This document shows, in pieces, positions 4,145 through 5,240 of a stretch of DNA of 5,240 nt; the first letter of the stretch is position 1, and each line of letters opens with the position of its first letter. The notes under the pieces are model-generated. The model had not been told where the DNA came from. It did not search any database and saw only the letters and a list, made by a program, of their open reading frames with translations. Made by a program: the position numbers and the translations under genes. The DNA comes from Lachnospiraceae bacterium UBA4317 (GTDB taxonomy: Bacteria; Bacillota_A; Clostridia; Lachnospirales; Lachnospiraceae), in the NCBI GenBank assembly GCA_002394525.1, contig DGUF01000061.1:2374-7613 (forward strand), in the 5' to 3' direction.

Positions 4145-5240
4145 TTGGTATCTGATAAGTTTGAAGAGAAACGAAATGAGACGGAATACAACAGCAATGT
4201 GACAGCTCCGGCTGAAAATGAGGGGAAAAAACCTGTGGCAGAAGAGAAGAAATCTGTAGGTGAAAATAAAAAAGCCGCAGAGGATGGAAAAAAGCCTGCG
4301 AAGAAGAAAAAGATCATTATTGTGACCGGCGGAAACGCCCAGGGCGGCCAGCGCGGCGCCTATTCCAGCGGCTCCGGCGCCTATAATCCCGGAAGCGGCA
4401 GCTCCCAGCGCCAGGGCGCGGGACGCGGCCAGGCCAGGACCGGCGCAGGTGCTTCCGCGGGCGCAAATAACGGCCGCGGCAGACAGCGGACCGACGGAAG
4501 GACCGACAGGCCTGCCGGCCGCGATGCAAACAGCGGCAGACGCCAGGGCGGGAGCAGCTTCGGCCGCGGCCGCAGCCAGGCCCAGCCTGTCCATAAGCTG
4601 ATCAAGCCCACGATCCGTCAGACTCAGATGGAAGTGGATTACCATAAGCCTGTCCAGCAGCCCAGAAAGTCTGACGCGGCCAGAAAGGCCGCCGAGGCGG
4701 AGGCCCTGAAGGCCCAGCAGGCAGAAGCTGCTGCGGCTGAGGCGGCGGCAGCAGCCGCGGCCAGGGAGGCCGAGGAGGCTGCGGCTGTACGGGCGGCGCA
4801 GGCCGAGGAGACAGCGCCTGCTGCGCCTGCAGCGGCTGTCAATACAGCAGCGGAAGAAGCTGCCGAGTCCAGACCCGCTGCCCAGAAAAAGGAGGCTCCT
4901 CAGCGCGGTGCCAGACAGGAAGCCGGCGGCAGAGGCCAGCGCGGCGCGGACCGGCCCGGAACCCGCGAGGGAGGCCGCGGCGGCCGTCCTTCCGGAGAGG
5001 GAAGAGGCCAGCGCCAGGGCGGCAGCGATGCCAGAGGAGGCCGCGGAGGCAGTGATGCCAGAGGCGGCGCCCGTCCCGGAGCAGGCGGCCGTGCAGGCGG
5101 CGATGCCAGAGGAGGCCGTCCCGGACAGGGAGGTCCCGGCGCCCGTCCCGGCCAGGGCGGCGCAGCTGCCGGAAGACCCGGCGACAAGAGCCGCAAGCAG
5201 CCTCATCAGGACAAAGACCGCAGATCCAGAAAGGATCAGA
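4145..5240 (+). CDS. infB: Translation initiation factor IF-2, N-terminal part (runs off the window)
   Basis: An open frame runs from TTG 4145 to the window end (365 full codons). IF-2 is the GTPase that places initiator tRNA on the 30S subunit. The GTPase core lies beyond the window, so the call rests on its place after rimP-nusA-rnpM-ylxQ and on family-like N-terminal features: a Lys-rich stretch ending KKKKIIIVTGG (53-63), then long low-complexity linkers. In order these are an acidic/Lys segment (1-56), a Gly/Arg/Gln/Ser region (62-145), a short ordered-looking segment HKLIKPTIRQTQMEVDYHKP (150-169), an Ala/Glu-rich helix-prone block (178-240), and an RGG-rich block (252-348). The usual first IF2_N module (V-x-V-x-E-L-A-K type) is absent. 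ATC 4106 and ATT 4124 are other non-ATG candidates, but neither adds such a module. The first 55 codons are A-rich, then usage switches to GC-rich. Confidence 0.85.
   Translation, partial: MVSDKFEEKRNETEYNSNVTAPAENEGKKPVAEEKKSVGENKKAAEDGKKPAKKKKIIIVTGGNAQGGQRGAYSSGSGAYNPGSGSSQRQGAGRGQARTGAGASAGANNGRGRQRTDGRTDRPAGRDANSGRRQGGSSFGRGRSQAQPVHKLIKPTIRQTQMEVDYHKPVQQPRKSDAARKAAEAEALKAQQAEAAAAEAAAAAAAREAEEAAAVRAAQAEETAPAAPAAAVNTAAEEAAESRPAAQKKEAPQRGARQEAGGRGQRGADRPGTREGGRGGRPSGEGRGQRQGGSDARGGRGGSDARGGARPGAGGRAGGDARGGRPGQGGPGARPGQGGAAAGRPGDKSRKQPHQDKDRRSRKDQ
5024..5118 (+). repeat. SDARGG/GDARGG repeats within the infB RGG block
   Basis: Residues 294-299, 303-308 and 319-324 read SDARGG, SDARGG and GDARGG. 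The 17-base DNA unit starting GATGCCAGAGG is identical at 5027-5043 and 5102-5118, with a shorter, diverged copy at 5054-5068. Local duplication of Gly/Arg codons probably built the region, which is likely to vary in length among strains. Confidence 0.75.

Noticed and set aside
4085..5206. Long minus-strand open frame (373 residues) opposite infB
   Set aside because: It is antisense to a well-supported coding frame. Its composition (Ala/Ser/Gly/Leu/Arg repeats) mirrors GC-rich codons of the real gene and no domain is visible.

Overview
The window looks like a chromosomal segment of a moderately GC-rich Clostridia-type Firmicute, most likely Lachnospiraceae-like. The clues are the gene order rimP-nusA-rnpM(ylxR)-ylxQ-infB, strong GGAGG ribosome binding sites, T-rich intrinsic terminators, and an AraC regulator with an MsmR-like sensor domain. 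The taxonomy is inferred from these traits. No marker gene proves it.

Layout, all on the + strand. Bases 1-24 are the 3' end of a tRNA gene cut by the window edge, followed by a clean intrinsic terminator (31-58). A roughly 150-base AT-rich gap holds a weak candidate promoter and a perfect inverted repeat just before the ribosome binding site of an AraC-family regulator (216-1130). A second AT-rich gap (1131-1333) is the control region of the next operon. It has a consensus-like promoter, a perfect 17-bp inverted repeat lying over the -10 box, and a leader ending in an intrinsic-terminator hairpin only 10 bases before the rimP start codon. An upstream leader segment is complementary to the terminator loop. 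After this come rimP (1334-1933), nusA (1988-3355), rnpM/ylxR (3420-3692), ylxQ (3682-4065) and the N-terminal part of infB (4145 to the window end).

The operon serves RNA and translation biology: 30S maturation (RimP), transcription elongation and termination (NusA), RNase P modulation (RnpM/YlxR), a kink-turn-binding L7Ae-like protein (YlxQ), and initiation factor 2. The leader terminator is a plausible feedback device, because NusA itself stimulates termination at such hairpins.

The unusual content lies in that leader and in the low-complexity additions to three operon proteins. RimP has a Lys/Gly-rich insertion in its C-terminal domain. NusA has a tail of about 100 residues, nearly half acidic with a single basic residue. 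IF-2 has a long RGG/Ala-rich N-terminal region and lacks the usual extreme N-terminal IF2_N module. I saw no mobile element, CRISPR array, defence system or clear new system. The best candidate for something undescribed is the attenuator-like rimP-nusA leader.
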